A DNA stretch of 64,000 bases from Novosphingobium indicum. GTDB taxonomy: Bacteria; Pseudomonadota; Alphaproteobacteria; Sphingomonadales; Sphingomonadaceae. Position numbers and translations under genes: made by a program. Below, piece after piece: positions 16,789 to 24,739 of this stretch. Below the pieces are notes generated by a model. The model was not told the origin of the DNA and made no database searches. It saw only the letters and a list, made by a program, of their open reading frames with translations. Where the stretch lies: assembly GCF_014645195.1 (NCBI RefSeq), contig NZ_BMLK01000002.1:248001-312000 (forward strand), in the 5' to 3' direction. The stretch's first letter is position 1. Every line of letters begins with the position of its first letter.

Positions 16789-17388
16789 ATGGAAGCCAGC
16801 GCAACGGCAGCGCCGCCGGCAGCCCCCCTCGGCAATCGTACGGTCGAAACGATCCGGGGGCAGCACCACAAGTTCATGCTGATCCCGATGATCGAGCATC
16901 ACGCCACCTGGTTCGAGGCGGGGCCGGTTTCCATCGCGGTAGAGGCAAGGGCGCTTGGGGACAGCCCGCAGCGCATGGTGCGCGGGCCCAGCATTCACGT
17001 GTTCAGTGCCGCTCGCGACGAGGAGTACATCCGCTTCGATGTCTTTGGGAAAGTCCTGCACTATCACTACATTTTGAACGACCTGCAGCACAACGTCCTG
17101 TGGGGTTACGATCCGGATGTGAACGGGCCGATGATCCCTTGGGCGTGTGCCGCACTCCGCGACCGCCTGCCCGTCATGCTACGCCGGGCCGGTGCTGATG
17201 CCTTGGCCAGCGAGGTGGAAGAGCAGGGCTGGGATACCTCGGTGCTGGACGCGGTCGCCTCTGCGGCAACCGCCGCCCTTGCCCCGCGCGAGGACGATAT
17301 GGTCCGGGCCAAGGAAGGCATGGACTGGATGTACGAGTGGAAACGCCGCCATCCGCAGTTCAACACCGTGGAAGAAGGCGAATACTGA
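16789..17388 (+). CDS. Conserved hypothetical protein, unknown function
   Basis: I do not recognise this 199-residue protein. It has no signal peptide or membrane segment, is rich in alanine and glutamate, and has a central segment rich in aromatic residues (HHATWFEAGPVSI, VFGKVLHYHYIL). The ATG at 16789 follows GGGAGAG; the longer open frame upstream has none. It lies 74 nt before a TetR gene and two genes before a Rieske oxygenase, all on the plus strand, so it may belong to the same oxidative pathway. Confidence 0.7.
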   Translation: MEASATAAPPAAPLGNRTVETIRGQHHKFMLIPMIEHHATWFEAGPVSIAVEARALGDSPQRMVRGPSIHVFSAARDEEYIRFDVFGKVLHYHYILNDLQHNVLWGYDPDVNGPMIPWACAALRDRLPVMLRRAGADALASEVEEQGWDTSVLDAVASAATAALAPREDDMVRAKEGMDWMYEWKRRHPQFNTVEEGEY

Positions 17389-17462
17389 AAACCTGTCCGC
17401 GAAACACTTGCCGGGGGCAGGGCATATCCCCATGCTGCGCGGGACAACTCGGACAGGAGCAT

Positions 17463-18089
17463 ATGGCAAAATCGCAAGGGCCGGCAGGCAGGGATGGTGC
17501 TGCCGCGAAGAAGCCAGCGCGTCGGCGCAACAAGGCATTCGATGAAACGCATGTGGCCCTGATCGAGACGGCCGTGCGGCTGGTTTCGGAAAAGGGCATG
17601 GAGGCGCTCTCGCTGTCCGAAGTCGCGCGCGAGGCGGGGGTTAATCGCACAACCATCTACTATCATTTCGAGAGCCGCGAGGCTCTGGTGGAAGCGGTTC
17701 GCGAGTGGTCCGCACGTCAACTCGCCGCGGCTTTTGCGCCGAGCAGTTCGCGCGAGGATCGCACTCGCTACATCGCGCGCTTCGTGATCGAGAATCCCGA
17801 GGTAATCGACCTTTGGGCGGCGGATTTCTTGGCGCCGGGCAAGATCGGCGATCGCTACCCGGAATGGGATGGCCTTGTCGCGGGGATGGCCGAGCAGCTG
17901 AAGTCGCAGCCGGAAACAGCGGATATCGATGCGGAGGCGTACTGCACCCTGATGCTGACCTGGGCGATGCTGGGGCCGCGCGTCTATCACAACTCGGTGC
18001 GCCCGGATCTTTCCAAAGAAGACGCGATCGAGCGCATGACACGAACCCAGGTCCGGATCCTGCAACTGCACGGAATTGAACCGGGTTAG
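17463..18089 (+). CDS. TetR family repressor, probable regulator of the downstream Rieske oxygenase
   Basis: A 208-residue TetR protein. A basic N-terminal tail (PARRRNK) precedes the helix-turn-helix, residues about 45-72, ending in VNRTTIYYHFESREALV. The start ATG follows GGACAGGAGC. The 96-nt gap to the next gene contains a perfect 10+10 inverted repeat overlapping the -35 box of a near-consensus promoter, the classical layout for repression of the next gene by this protein. Ligand unknown, probably the oxygenase substrate. Confidence 0.9.
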   Translation: MAKSQGPAGRDGAAAKKPARRRNKAFDETHVALIETAVRLVSEKGMEALSLSEVAREAGVNRTTIYYHFESREALVEAVREWSARQLAAAFAPSSSREDRTRYIARFVIENPEVIDLWAADFLAPGKIGDRYPEWDGLVAGMAEQLKSQPETADIDAEAYCTLMLTWAMLGPRVYHNSVRPDLSKEDAIERMTRTQVRILQLHGIEPG

Positions 18090-18090
18090 T

Positions 18091-18135
18091 TTTTACAACA
18101 GGTGTGTTGTAAAATTGGGCTGGCGACGCTATAAT
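18091..18135 (+). promoter_or_regulatory. Operator-promoter of the Rieske oxygenase gene
   Basis: TTTTACAACA (18091-18100) and TGTTGTAAAA (18105-18114) form a perfect inverted repeat with a 4-nt centre GGTG. Its right arm contains TTGTAA (18107-18112), which with TATAAT (18130-18135) and a 17-nt spacer makes a strong sigma70 promoter. A dimeric TetR protein bound here would block RNA polymerase. The start codon of the oxygenase follows 51 nt after the -10 box. Confidence 0.82.
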
Positions 18136-18185
18136 GAGTCGCGAGGCCCGGAGTCGTGTGGAAGAACCGGGCGGGAGAGATCGCC

Positions 18186-19385
18186 ATGAATTCACCGAAC
18201 CCTACGTTCACCCCTGTCGGGCAGGACGCACTCGACTGGCTGGGTACCGATCCGGTCCCGGCGAAGCCCTATTACGACCCTGAATGGTTCGAGCTGGAGC
18301 GCGAGGCGGTGTTCCGCCGCAGCTGGCAGCAGATCGGCCATGTTTGCGAATTGCCGGAGAACGGCAGCTTCATCCGCCGCGATCTCGAAGTGCTGGGCGC
18401 CTCGCTACTGATCACGCGCGGGCAGGACGGGGAGATCCGGGCCTTCCACAATGTCTGCACCCACCGCGGCACCATTCTTGTCGATGAGGACGAGGGCAAG
18501 CGCAATACGTTCAGCTGCCCCTATCACATGTGGACGTTCGGTCTGGATGGGGACCTCATTTCAGCGCCGGACTTCGAATCCTTCCATGTCAGCAAGGCGG
18601 AATGCGCACTGCCCGCCGTGGCTTGCGAAGTCGTTGGCGGGTTGATCTTCGTGCACCTCGGCAAGCCCGAGGGCACCTTGCGCGAATGGCTTGGCCCCTA
18701 CGCGACGAAGCTGGAAATGATGCCGGTCGCACGGGCGACGACGTTCTCCGAGTACGTCTATGAGATCGATGCCAACTGGAAGCTGACCTACGACAACTTC
18801 CAGGAGAACTATCACCTGCGCTTCATCCACCCCTCCGCAGCGGGGCCGGTGACGAGCCCGGACAATCCCTTTGCCTATCCGACCGCTTACGATTTCCATG
18901 GGCCGCACCGCTCGCAGCGGATCTGGACGAAACCCGACATGGACCCGCCAACCGGCGTGCAGGCCATCGCGTTCCAGCGCGGCGCGGTTCAGGCGATGGC
19001 CGACGGCATTCTCGGCACAGAGACGGCGAAGGACTATCTGGGCCTGTTCCCGAACTTCTTCCTGTTCGGCTCGCCGATGCAGCACTTTTCGCACACGGTC
19101 TATCCGATCGCTGCGGGCAAGTCGCGCGGGGTGATCCGGCTTTACTGGATCGGCGAGGACGAAACCCCCAGCGAGCGCTTCGCCCGCGAGTACTTTATGG
19201 CGACGGCGCGCGACGTTCATACCGAGGACCGCGCGGTGATCGAGCGCGGCCACAAGGGACTGGCGAGCGGTGCGCTCAAGCACATCCATTTCCAGACGCA
19301 GGAATCGCTCTGCCGCCATCTGTTCAACATGGTTGCAGAGAAGGTCGAAGCCTACCGGAGCGAGAAGGAAGGAGCCGCAGCATGA
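18186..19385 (+). CDS. Rieske non-heme iron oxygenase, alpha subunit
   Basis: A 399-residue aromatic ring-hydroxylating type oxygenase. The Rieske cluster motif is canonical: Cys91-X-His93, 17 residues, Cys111-X2-His114. The mononuclear iron site shows ENYHLRFIH with His210 and His215. ATG 18186 follows GGGAGAG; an in-frame ATG ten codons earlier is less likely. The substrate (aromatic acid, amine or similar) cannot be told, and no ferredoxin or reductase gene is adjacent, so electrons must come from partners encoded elsewhere. Translationally coupled to a small unknown gene. Confidence 0.9.
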   Translation: MNSPNPTFTPVGQDALDWLGTDPVPAKPYYDPEWFELEREAVFRRSWQQIGHVCELPENGSFIRRDLEVLGASLLITRGQDGEIRAFHNVCTHRGTILVDEDEGKRNTFSCPYHMWTFGLDGDLISAPDFESFHVSKAECALPAVACEVVGGLIFVHLGKPEGTLREWLGPYATKLEMMPVARATTFSEYVYEIDANWKLTYDNFQENYHLRFIHPSAAGPVTSPDNPFAYPTAYDFHGPHRSQRIWTKPDMDPPTGVQAIAFQRGAVQAMADGILGTETAKDYLGLFPNFFLFGSPMQHFSHTVYPIAAGKSRGVIRLYWIGEDETPSERFAREYFMATARDVHTEDRAVIERGHKGLASGALKHIHFQTQESLCRHLFNMVAEKVEAYRSEKEGAAA

Positions 19386-19726
19386 GCACGCAGACAATGC
19401 TTCCCGAGAGCTTTACGGCACTCGAACCTTTCGCCGTAGACTGGGCTTTGACCGGTTCCGCCGCGCGAGCCGCTCGCCGCGGCAGTTCAACGGCCGAGGA
19501 GCGTCAGGCTTTCTATGCGGCGGCTGCGGGCGAACTGCCCCGCGCGCTCGACTATCTCGATGGCAAGGGGTTCGACGCTTTCGATGCTGCGGATGAGCGG
19601 TTGATGGCCATGATGCTCAGCCTTGGCCATGTCGCGCTTGCGGTGGAGCAGCAAAAGGATGCCGAGCCACGCCACGCGCGTGATCGGGCGCACATGCAGA
19701 TCACGAAGACGCCGGCGGGAGCCTGA
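19382..19726 (+). CDS. Small protein coupled to the Rieske oxygenase, unknown function
   Basis: A 114-residue protein whose ATG overlaps the oxygenase stop by four bases, so the two are made together. It is alanine-rich, mostly helical by composition, with no cysteine, so it is not a ferredoxin. It is not similar to the cystatin-like beta subunits of dioxygenases that I know, and it is shorter than them (usually about 160-190 residues). A stability or assembly partner is possible, but I cannot assign a function. Confidence 0.72.
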   Translation: MSTQTMLPESFTALEPFAVDWALTGSAARAARRGSSTAEERQAFYAAAAGELPRALDYLDGKGFDAFDAADERLMAMMLSLGHVALAVEQQKDAEPRHARDRAHMQITKTPAGA

Positions 19727-19754
19727 GGGGCGCTCACAACCCGGCATAACAATA

Positions 19755-19788
19755 CCTCGTCATTCCCGCCTTCGCGGGAATGACGAGG
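19755..19788. terminator. Perfect 15-bp hairpin between converging genes (repeat-like)
   Basis: CCTCGTCATTCCCGC (19755-19769) pairs perfectly with GCGGGAATGACGAGG (19774-19788) around a 4-nt loop. The site lies between two converging genes and can serve both as terminator. The word CGTCATTCCCGC resembles widespread short intergenic repeats in proteobacteria; this is the only copy seen in the window. Confidence 0.7.
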
Positions 19789-19819
19789 TTGTATAGAGGG
19801 AGCATTGCTCGCCGCCGGA

Positions 19820-20920
19820 TCAGCCGATCTTGTGAACCCAGCCGTGGGTGTCTTCGGCTTCACCGCGCTGGATGGCAACAAGGCGGTTCTTGAGTTTTTG
19901 GGTGAGTTGCCCGGGGCCACCCGAGCCGATGGTGAATTCGACATCGCGGCCCGAGACCTTGCCGACGGGCGTCACGACCGCAGCGGTACCACAGGCGAAC
20001 GTCTCGACCAGCTTGCCCGAAGCAGCATCCTCGCGCCACTGTTCTAGGCTGTAGCGACCTTCGACCACGTTCAGCCCCTCTTCGCGTGCCAGCGTCAGCA
20101 GGCTGTCGCGGGTGATGCCGGCAAGGATCGTGCCGGTGAGGGCCGGGGTCAGCAGGGTGCCGTCCTCGAAGGCGAAATAGAGATTCATGCCGCCCAGTTC
20201 CTCGATCCACTTGTGCTCGGCGGCATCGAGAAAGACGACCTGGTCGTGCCCGCGGTCGATGGCTTCGCCTTGCGGCACGAGGCTGGCGGCGTAGTTGCCA
20301 CCGCACTTGGCTGCGCCGGTGCCGCCCGGAGCGGCACGTGTATATTCGCTCACCCAGATCGAAACGGCCGGGGCACCGGACTTGAAATAATTGCCCGCAG
20401 GGCTGGCAATGACGATGAACTTGTAGCTCTTGGCCGGGCGCACGCCGAGGAAGGCCTCGGTGGCGATCATGAAGGGACGCAGATAGAGCGAGGCGCCTTC
20501 CGCATCGGGGATCCACGCACGGTCGATCTGGACCAGACGCTCGACCGCCTCGACGAACAGGTTTTCGGGAAGGGTCGGCATGGCCAGACGCTCGGCGGAC
20601 CGGTTGAACCGCGCCGCGTTCGCTTTGGGTCGGAAGAGCGCGATCGAACCGTCAGCCTGCTTGTAGGCCTTGAGCCCTTCGAAGATTTCCTGCGCGTAAT
20701 GAAGAACCGCAGCAGCCGGATCGAGCGCAATAGGCTCACGCGGGCCCATCGTAGCATTGTGCCAGCCTTGTCCCTCGGTCCATTCGATCACCACCATGTG
20801 ATCGGTGAAGTTGGTCCCGAAGCCCGGATTGGCGAGTACGGCTTCGCGCGTCTCGTCGCTGGCAGGTGCGGGGTGGGGCAGGGTAGTGAACTTCAGGCCG
20901 GCATCGGCGAGACTCGCCAT
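19820..20920 (-). CDS. ilvE: Branched-chain amino acid aminotransferase
   Basis: A PLP-dependent class IV aminotransferase that performs the last step of valine, leucine and isoleucine synthesis and the first of their breakdown, using glutamate/2-oxoglutarate. The 366 residues contain the PLP lysine in AAKCGGNYAAS and the family blocks HYAQEIFEGLKAY and LYLRPFM; length matches the BCAT-II subgroup. It is a single gene with a 194-nt upstream region holding a wide inverted repeat (20965-20998). Confidence 0.95.
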   Translation of the reverse strand: MASLADAGLKFTTLPHPAPASDETREAVLANPGFGTNFTDHMVVIEWTEGQGWHNATMGPREPIALDPAAAVLHYAQEIFEGLKAYKQADGSIALFRPKANAARFNRSAERLAMPTLPENLFVEAVERLVQIDRAWIPDAEGASLYLRPFMIATEAFLGVRPAKSYKFIVIASPAGNYFKSGAPAVSIWVSEYTRAAPGGTGAAKCGGNYAASLVPQGEAIDRGHDQVVFLDAAEHKWIEELGGMNLYFAFEDGTLLTPALTGTILAGITRDSLLTLAREEGLNVVEGRYSLEQWREDAASGKLVETFACGTAAVVTPVGKVSGRDVEFTIGSGGPGQLTQKLKNRLVAIQRGEAEDTHGWVHKIG

Positions 20921-20964
20921 GGAACGTGAATCCTTGCAAGGTGGTTACTGCGCGCCGTTGAACG

Positions 20965-20998
20965 AAAATTACGTAACCTGCAATGGAAAAGTAATTTT
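20965..20998. promoter_or_regulatory. AAAATTAC/GTAATTTT inverted repeat upstream of ilvE
   Basis: Two perfect 8-bp arms (20965-20972 and 20991-20998) are separated by 18 nt, about two and a half turns centre to centre. The patch is strikingly AT-rich in GC-rich surroundings and lies 45 nt before the ilvE start. It could be a regulator site or a looped promoter element; no protein can be assigned. Confidence 0.4.
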
Positions 20999-21114
20999 GC
21001 ATCCCGGCCCGTTTGTCATAGCATGGTGGTTGATGGGCGCAAATGGGCGGTTTGCCTCATATCCCGGAGCGGCTCGAGGGTTCTTTCCCGATCCGGCGCT
21101 ATTGGGCCATATGA

Positions 21115-21774
21115 TCAATCTTCCGAGGTGTCGGCCGCGTCTTCCGTGTTCTCCGTCGGCTGTGCAGCGGGCTCGTCTGCGGGAGGTTCCACGCGCAGCT
21201 CCACCCGGCGGTTCTTGGCGCGGCCCTCGGGATTGTCGCTGCCGTCAAGATTGCGATTGGGAGCAACGGGACGGCTTTCGCCAAGCGGGATCACTGTCAT
21301 ACGATCAGCGGCCACGCCCTTTTCCTCCAGATAGTCGCGTACCGCCTCCGCCCGCTTGCGCGAGGCTTTCAGGTTGATCGTGTCGGTGCCACGGGAATCG
21401 GTGTGGCCCCAGATCGTTATCGGGCCACCGGCCTTGAAGGTCGGGCTCGCCATCAGGGTATCGATGGCGGCGAGGCCGGCATCATCGGGCTCATCGCTCT
21501 TGTCTGGGAAGCGAACGGCAATCTGCTCCGGTTCGAGCGGCGGAGGCGCGATGGGAGAGGGAGTTACCTCCGGCCGGATGATGGACTTCTTCGGTTCTGC
21601 GGTCGGTTCCGTCTGGGTGGCGCTTGCCACCGGTCCGGGAAGGGCTGTCGCCTCGGCGTCTCCGCTCGGCTGCGTATCAGGCGCTTGCGAGGTGTCGCAG
21701 CCGGCGAGCGGCACGGTCGCGGCGAACAGGGTGGCTATCAGCAATCCGGTGCGGAGTTTGGGGTCGCTGATCAT
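21115..21774 (-). CDS. OmpA-family peptidoglycan-binding lipoprotein
   Basis: A 219-residue outer-membrane lipoprotein. The N-terminal signal ends in lipobox LAGC; a proline- and threonine-rich linker follows, then a C-terminal OmpA domain (about residues 100-200; WGHTDSRGTD, RKRAEAVRDYL, NRRVELRV) that binds diaminopimelate in the cell wall. The start overlaps the stop of the antiporter gene by four bases, so the two are co-transcribed. The acidic tail of about 20 residues is unusual. Confidence 0.9.
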   Translation of the reverse strand: MISDPKLRTGLLIATLFAATVPLAGCDTSQAPDTQPSGDAEATALPGPVASATQTEPTAEPKKSIIRPEVTPSPIAPPPLEPEQIAVRFPDKSDEPDDAGLAAIDTLMASPTFKAGGPITIWGHTDSRGTDTINLKASRKRAEAVRDYLEEKGVAADRMTVIPLGESRPVAPNRNLDGSDNPEGRAKNRRVELRVEPPADEPAAQPTENTEDAADTSED

Positions 21775-23609
21775 GCTTTTGCCTCCTTGTTCTTTTGCGC
21801 GGCTTTCGGCTGCCCGGCTGTGCCATGGCGAGAGGGGCCATAGGAAATCATCACGTCTCCCGGCTGCGGCGTCGGGCGCGTCGCGTGCGTGAAGAAGCGG
21901 ATCCTGCCATCCTTGGAGAGCAGGAACAGCATGTTCGCTTCGTTGGGCAGCGTGGCCTGCGCATCCTTGAAGTCGAACTGGTCGCTGATCCGGGTCTTGC
22001 GGAACGTCCAGCCTTCCCGCTCGCGCTGGATGATCTCCTCCACACCGATGCCGGATGTGAACACCGCGCGGCCCTGCAGCGCTTCGGGCAGGCTGCGGTG
22101 ATCCTCGTCGTCGCCAGTGCCGCCGAGCTGATAGACCGAATCGCGGCCGAAATCGGGCGCAAACTCGTTGCAGACCAGAGCGTTGTAGGCCTCGTTCTGC
22201 GAGGTTGCGACGAGCACCTGGAACTGGGTGATGTCGAGCCGCTCTTCGGTGGATTCGGCCAGAATCTCGCCGTGATAGGTGGGGATGCCCGCCTGACGGG
22301 GGCCGGACAAGCGCTCCCAGCTGGTGTCGCAGATCGTGACCGGCAGATCGAGCGAGCGCACCTGCTCGGCCAGCGCGAGGCTCCACGAGTTGCTGCCTGC
22401 GAGCAGCAGACCCTTCTTTTGCGCGCCAGTGACCTTGAGCCAGCGGGCGACATGGCGAATGCTGAAACCGTGAGCGATGATCGTGGCGATCACGACGGCA
22501 AACGAGAGCGCGACGAGAATGCTGCCGTCTGCATAGCCGAGCTGGTTCAGGCGCAGGGCGAACAGGCCGGAGATGGCAACGGCCACCACACCGCGCGGGG
22601 CGATCCAGGCGAGCAGTAGCCGTTCATTCCAGGGGATCTTGCTGAAAGCGAGGCTCAGCAGCACGGTAACCGGACGGACGATGAACAGCAGAACCACCAG
22701 GAAGGCCAGGAACCGCCATTCGAACTGGCGGAGCACGTCAAGATCCAGCGATGCCGAAAGCAGCACGAAAACGCCCGATATCAGGAGAACGGTGATGTTT
22801 TCCTTGAAAGGGTGAATGTCGCGCATGCTGTCCATGCGCATGTTGGCAAGGGCGATGCCGGTGACCGTGACCGCGAGCAGGCCGGTTTCCTGCTGGATGA
22901 AGTTGGACAGCACGAACGTGCCGATCACCGCGACCAGCAGCACCGGCGCCTTAAGGTATTCCGGCACGTGTCCACGCGGAAAAGCCCAGGCAATGACCTT
23001 GGCAACGGCATAGCCGATGAAGCCGGCGATGACGGCCGCGCCGAGCAGCGAGATGATTACCGAAAGCAACGTGCCGCCTTCGTCCGACCGGCGCAGGTAT
23101 TCGTACGTGAACACGGCGCAAAGCGCGCCGATGGGATCGTTGACGATGGCTTCCCACTTGAGAATGGCGCGTGGCCTGGGGGCGACGTTGCTCTGGCGCA
23201 GCAGGGGCAGAACGACCGTCGGGCCGGTCACGATGAGAATGCCGGCGAACAGCATGGCCACCGGCCAGACGAGCCCGGCGACGTAGTAGCAGGCCACTGC
23301 GCCTACCAGCCAGCCGACCGGTACGCCGATGAACACCAGACGCGATACCGCGCCTTCAGTCTTGCGCAGTTCGCGGAAATTGAGGTTGAGCCCGCCTTCG
23401 AAAAGGATCAGCGCGACCGACACCGACACGATCGGTTCGAGCAGTTCGCCGAAGGTTTCCTCCGGCATGATGAGGCCGGTTACCGGGCCGGCGAGAACGC
23501 CCGCCGCAAGCATGAGTGCGATGGCGGGCCAGCCGGTTCGCCAGGCGATCCATTGCGCGCCGATGCCGATGATACCGATCAGCGCGAATACGAGGGCGTG
23601 GTGCTCCAT
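21771..23609 (-). CDS. CPA1-type Na+(K+)/H+ antiporter with C-terminal TrkA-like domain
   Basis: An inner-membrane monovalent cation/proton antiporter for pH and salt control. About twelve to thirteen hydrophobic helices occupy residues 1-400, including the ion-site region WEAIVNDPIGAL, whose Asn-Asp pair is typical of the family. A soluble domain with a nucleotide-binding-like fold (LLLAGSNSWSLALAEQV) and a TrkA-C-like end follow. ATG 23609 (612 residues) is preferred; a GTG six codons earlier at 23627 lacks a ribosome site. Coupled to the OmpA lipoprotein gene. Confidence 0.88.
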   Translation of the reverse strand: MEHHALVFALIGIIGIGAQWIAWRTGWPAIALMLAAGVLAGPVTGLIMPEETFGELLEPIVSVSVALILFEGGLNLNFRELRKTEGAVSRLVFIGVPVGWLVGAVACYYVAGLVWPVAMLFAGILIVTGPTVVLPLLRQSNVAPRPRAILKWEAIVNDPIGALCAVFTYEYLRRSDEGGTLLSVIISLLGAAVIAGFIGYAVAKVIAWAFPRGHVPEYLKAPVLLVAVIGTFVLSNFIQQETGLLAVTVTGIALANMRMDSMRDIHPFKENITVLLISGVFVLLSASLDLDVLRQFEWRFLAFLVVLLFIVRPVTVLLSLAFSKIPWNERLLLAWIAPRGVVAVAISGLFALRLNQLGYADGSILVALSFAVVIATIIAHGFSIRHVARWLKVTGAQKKGLLLAGSNSWSLALAEQVRSLDLPVTICDTSWERLSGPRQAGIPTYHGEILAESTEERLDITQFQVLVATSQNEAYNALVCNEFAPDFGRDSVYQLGGTGDDEDHRSLPEALQGRAVFTSGIGVEEIIQREREGWTFRKTRISDQFDFKDAQATLPNEANMLFLLSKDGRIRFFTHATRPTPQPGDVMISYGPSRHGTAGQPKAAQKNKEAKA

Positions 23610-23698
23610 GAGAGCGGCATACTCCACGTGGGGGGTAAAGTTAATCGAGGGATGTAAACGATCGCCGGGCGGAAAGGTTTTCGAGGGTGCTCAAATGA

Positions 23699-23732
23699 GA
23701 AGGGCCGCACCGATCACTCGGTACGGCCCTTC
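23699..23732 (-). terminator. Hairpin ending the short transcript of the 18-codon ORF
   Basis: GAAGGGCCGCACCGA (23699-23713) pairs with TCGGTACGGCCCTTC (23718-23732) through 15 positions with one mismatch or wobble, and a 4-nt loop. On the minus strand it is followed by TCATTT, a weak T-tract. It lies 58 nt after the stop of the small ORF and before the antiporter start, so it would insulate the two. Confidence 0.65.
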
Positions 23733-23789
23733 GCATGGTCAGCGGCCGGGAAGTGCCGCCAGCGAAGCCTTTATCGCGTACTCAGAAAA

Positions 23790-23846
23790 TCAGCGATAAT
23801 GCCTCGCGACGGAAATTGCCGACCTCTCTGCTGAACCATGAGACAT
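23790..23846 (-). CDS. 18-residue small ORF with near-perfect Shine-Dalgarno sequence
   Basis: The ORF encodes MSHGSAERSAISVARHYR. It is preceded by AAGGAGGTGATCCG, which complements the 3' end of 16S rRNA almost without gap, with the GGAGG core 7 nt from the ATG. The peptide is basic (three arginines, two histidines) and has no membrane segment. A hairpin terminator follows, so it may be a free-standing short mRNA. I do not recognise a family; it could be a leader peptide, a small regulatory protein, or a site that traps ribosomes. The surrounding stretch 23847-24138 has no other supported gene. Confidence 0.55.
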   Translation of the reverse strand: MSHGSAERSAISVARHYR

Positions 23847-24138
23847 CGGATCACCTCCTTTCGCGCTGTTGAGCCAAGAACGCCGCATTATGCGACTGAG
23901 ACTTTGGTCGTTTCCGGGCGCGTATCCCGGGTCCCGCCGTCTTGAGAAATGTGTGTCCGATTCCGCAACGCACAACAAGACTTGCAATCATTTTTTTTCC
24001 GGTCATTATCAGCACTTCCGGCCAGTTTTCCCCAGCTGCGCAGCGACTTGCAGGCACAGTTCGGGGCACCGAAGAGTGCGGCCGGAACGTTTCCCGATAG
24101 TTGGTATTGTTGGCTTTTTAGGGCCCACCCGCTGTGCG

Positions 24139-24690
24139 TCAGCGGCAATCCTCGATGACTCGCGAGACTTCGGTCCAGCTCGGGATGTAGAGCGGATCGC
24201 TGCCGGCGACCTCCACGGCAAAGCGGCCGCGACTGAAAGCCATATCGTCAAGCAGAGGATCGCGCGCATCCAGCGATGCGGCGACGCCTCCCGCGACCGG
24301 ATTGGCGACCAGCGAGCGATTCCCCTGGGTAGTGCTGATCAGCATTTGCGCCTGCGTCGTCGTTCCGGAAGCAGCGCGCGTCAGTGTGATGGTGCGGCTT
24401 TCCCGGTTGCAATGCATCTTGAACAGGCCTCCGGCGAAAACCGCCTGAGATCCGGTGACGGGCCGACTCCAACTCCAGTCGCCCGGCGTGGCAGGCATGT
24501 CTCGCCAGTTGGCAATAGGCCGGACCGTTGCCACGGGCTTCGGCGTCGGCTGCGCCGTCGGCGAAGATACAGGCGTGGGGGCAGGCGCGGGGCGTTGCGG
24601 CACGCAGGCAGCCAGCACCAGCGCCGATGAAAGCGCCGTCAATGGCAGGAAGCGGGACAGGGGGGCGTGCATGCGCGAATTTGCCTTCAT
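24139..24690 (-). CDS. Putative lipoprotein, conserved hypothetical
   Basis: A 183-residue protein with a lipoprotein signal (LVLAAC lipobox, cysteine near residue 29), then a proline/threonine-rich spacer, then a compact domain that starts with WRDMPATPGDWSW and holds two further cysteines (FKMHCNRES and the end VIEDCR), possibly a disulfide. Start at ATG 24690; ATG 24672 is also plausible. It diverges from tlyA with only 49 nt between starts. Function unknown. Confidence 0.75.
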   Translation of the reverse strand: MKANSRMHAPLSRFLPLTALSSALVLAACVPQRPAPAPTPVSSPTAQPTPKPVATVRPIANWRDMPATPGDWSWSRPVTGSQAVFAGGLFKMHCNRESRTITLTRAASGTTTQAQMLISTTQGNRSLVANPVAGGVAASLDARDPLLDDMAFSRGRFAVEVAGSDPLYIPSWTEVSRVIEDCR

Positions 24691-24739
24691 GCCCCCGGTA
24701 TGGAATGACACGCGCCTTACCTCAAGTGCACAAGTCCCC

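Noticed and set aside
21115..22386. 423-codon open frame on the minus strand that includes the OmpA domain
   Set aside because: Its upstream half is an alternate frame of the antiporter gene; the real lipoprotein starts at 21774 with a lipobox signal.
23847..23862. Plus-strand sequence identical to the 3' end of 16S rRNA (GGATCACCTCCTTTC)
   Set aside because: No other rRNA sequence is present; it is better explained as the complement of a very strong ribosome binding site on the minus strand.
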